This document shows positions 63,010 to 64,000 of a DNA stretch of 64,000 bases, one piece after another. The translations under genes were made by a program, and so were the position numbers. Under the pieces are notes generated by a model that worked only from the letters and a program-made list of their open reading frames with translations, searched no databases and was not told where the DNA came from. This stretch comes from JAHBNG01 sp039028975 (GTDB lineage: Bacteria; Chloroflexota; Anaerolineae; Caldilineales; Caldilineaceae): the NCBI GenBank assembly GCA_039028975.1, contig JBCCHB010000081.1, positions 1 to 64,000 of the forward strand, read 5' to 3'. Numbering within the stretch: the first letter of the stretch is position 1; every line of letters starts with the position of its first letter.

Positions 63010-63141
63010 CTACACCGACTTTGCCGACTCGTTCATAGCGCACAGAACTTGGGCTGTGGCAATGCCATCCTCGCTGGTGGTCAGCACAAGTTTACCATAA
63101 ACGAGCGCATCCACAAAGAGGGAAATCGATTCCACATAGAG
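63010..63141 (-). pseudogene. Gfo/Idh/MocA oxidoreductase C-terminal fragment
   Basis: The minus strand reads VESISLFVDALVYGKLVL, then TTSEDGIATAQVLCAMNES and AKSV before TAG at 63010-63012. The SIxxFVDALxxGKPxLxTGEDGLxTAxVLxAxxxSA pattern is the C-terminal helix of Gfo/Idh/MocA enzymes. An in-frame TGA (63142-63144) precedes it, so only about 43 codons remain. It resembles the truncated gene at 146-544 in kind, though the two are not identical. Confidence 0.8.
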
Positions 63142-63144
63142 TCA

Positions 63145-63653
63145 CTCACCCGCGAATCACCCGCCGGAGTGAAGCCGGTGATATCCCAAATGTGACTAAT
63201 CTGCGTGAAGCTCGCGTTTTTGATCGCACTACCTTCGACTTCGACATCACTCCGTTTGCAATCAGGTATTTGCTTTCTCTGGTGGGGTTTGCGAAAATAT
63301 TCGTTCCCAAAGCAAGAGTGGCATCATTGCAACCAAATCTGATCTTTTGTACAGGTACTACTCTGTTCCAACGATCAAAGCCACCGTACTGGGTACCAAG
63401 TATACTCGTTACTATCCCCAATTAATCTATGTAAATCAGGCAGCTATTCCCTGCTCCGTTTGGGAACGATCGTTTTGTTTTTACATCTGGCTTGCAGAAA
63501 ACTACCGTTCTCAAAAGACCACGGTATGGCACCATCCAGCAGTATTTGTGGTTGTGATATACTGACTGGGCCTGCATTTCCCTTTGGATGCTCTCTGTCC
63601 TATGTTCTGATCACCTGATCCTACTATCCTGACCCTACTAATCGGAGAAAATA
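63145..63653. other. Gene-free region upstream of the Rieske gene
   Basis: Two overlapping frames (minus 63146-63421, plus 63192-63425) show no recognised family and are probably chance. A TGATATACT extended -10-like sequence lies at 63555-63563, about 90 bases before the Rieske start. No clear terminator was found. Confidence 0.4.
63555..63563 (+). promoter_or_regulatory. Possible extended -10 promoter for the Rieske gene
   Basis: TGATATACT (TG, one base, TATACT) fits an extended -10. No good -35 lies 17 bases upstream. Distance to the start codon is about 90 bases. Weakly supported. Confidence 0.3.
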
Positions 63654-64000
63654 ATGGTATCTTCATCAAATTTTGTTTTTGCCACCAATTTGGACACCCT
63701 GCAAGAAAACGGCTGCAAAACCGTTCATTTGAACGGTCATGTGATTGCGATTTTTGCCCACGAAGATGGCGTTCATGCTGTGGACAATCGCTGTCCGCAC
63801 ATGGGCTTTCCCCTTGATACAGGCACTGTGAATGATGGTATCCTGACTTGCCATTGGCACCACGCCCGCTTTTGCCTCAAAACGGGTGGCACCTTTAATC
63901 AATTTGCTGATGATGTGCGCTCTTTTCCTGTTGAAATTCGTGGTGAGAATGGCTCATCCGAGGTCTGGGTTGATGTGGGCACCAAACAGGACGAGCATGA
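63654..64000 (+). CDS. Rieske [2Fe-2S] domain protein, N-terminal part (runs off the right edge)
   Basis: From ATG 63654, with GGAG about 7 bases upstream, the frame reads MVSSSNFVFATNLDTLQENG, a strand HVIAIFAHEDGVHAVDN, then the cluster motif C-P-H (RCPHMG) and C-x2-H (TCHWHHARF) about 18 residues later. Both His and both Cys of the Rieske site are present. The spacing is that of ferredoxin- and oxygenase-type Rieske proteins. The frame is open at position 64000, so it could be a small ferredoxin or the start of a larger oxygenase alpha subunit. Confidence 0.85.
   Translation, partial: MVSSSNFVFATNLDTLQENGCKTVHLNGHVIAIFAHEDGVHAVDNRCPHMGFPLDTGTVNDGILTCHWHHARFCLKTGGTFNQFADDVRSFPVEIRGENGSSEVWVDVGTKQDEH

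Noticed and set aside
63192..63425. 77-codon plus-strand and 91-codon minus-strand frames
   Set aside because: They overlap each other, neither has a ribosome site, and neither resembles a known protein.

Overview
The window looks like bacterial chromosomal DNA, most likely from a Chloroflexota lineage (Caldilineales-like). The reasons are the lipoprotein leaders ending in LAAC/LSAC followed by Pro/Ala-rich linkers, many cytoplasmic beta-propeller and sugar-catabolism enzymes, class III aminotransferases beside M24 and M81 metallohydrolases, and intergenic palindromes of the TTCGACAAGCTCAG type. This placement rests on recalled family features, not on a search. No rRNA, tRNA or CRISPR array was recognised.

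Layout. 1-544: tail of an IS5-family transposase fused against the 3' third of a Gfo/Idh/MocA oxidoreductase. 567-7520: a small unknown gene, a mannonate-dehydratase-like isomerase, a glycosyltransferase, an AAA/PD-(D/E)XK protein and a heparinase II/III-like lyase. 7517-17157 (minus): one long convergent gene set with a TPR protein, a class III aminotransferase, three amidohydrolase genes (four barrels), two phytanoyl-CoA-type dioxygenases, a DegT-type aminotransferase and an unknown gene. 17553-22883 (plus): an M20 peptidase, a duplicated module of PepSY membrane proteins with two 35-residue membrane microproteins, an AstE/AspA-like hydrolase and an enolase-superfamily pseudogene carrying a 139-bp MITE. 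22904-49545 is almost entirely on the minus strand: M24/aminotransferase/M81; a UPF0158-nucleotidyltransferase fusion and a Nudix enzyme; then a glycan set with an Opp-type importer, glycosidase-like propellers, an AgaI-like amino-sugar isomerase, a lactonase, an aldo-keto reductase, an M28 peptidase, a second mannonate dehydratase, FG-GAP and NHL propellers, a sialidase-like protein and a double ferritin-like protein. 49546-52930: a mobile-element zone (group II intron RT remnant, full-length IS1182-type element with two internal stops, truncated NHL copy). 53215-62958 (minus): a DUF3179 lipoprotein, a CUT1 sugar importer, a propeller, a frameshifted enolase-superfamily gene and a DMFase-like protein. 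The window ends in a Rieske ferredoxin gene.

How it works together. The content is that of a heterotrophic scavenger. Two binding-protein-dependent importers (oligo-solute type and CUT1 sugar type, both without an ATPase here) feed clusters that would remove sulfated, acetylated or uronate sugars: lyase, sialidase-like and glycosidase-like propellers, AgaI, UxuA-like isomerases, lactonase, aldo-keto reductase. The 7.5-16.1 kb and 22.9-27 kb clusters look like separate catabolic routes for amine-bearing small molecules.

The most striking theme is genome decay by small events. A MITE with a 9-bp target duplication breaks one enolase gene and a perfect 28-bp tandem duplication breaks the other. 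At least five truncated gene remnants (aminotransferase tail, FG-GAP head, NHL middle, AfsR/LuxR-type ATPase piece, Gfo/Idh tail) sit in intergenic gaps, three of them next to intact paralogues in the same window. The best candidate for an undescribed system is the 19.2-20.6 kb PepSY/microprotein module.
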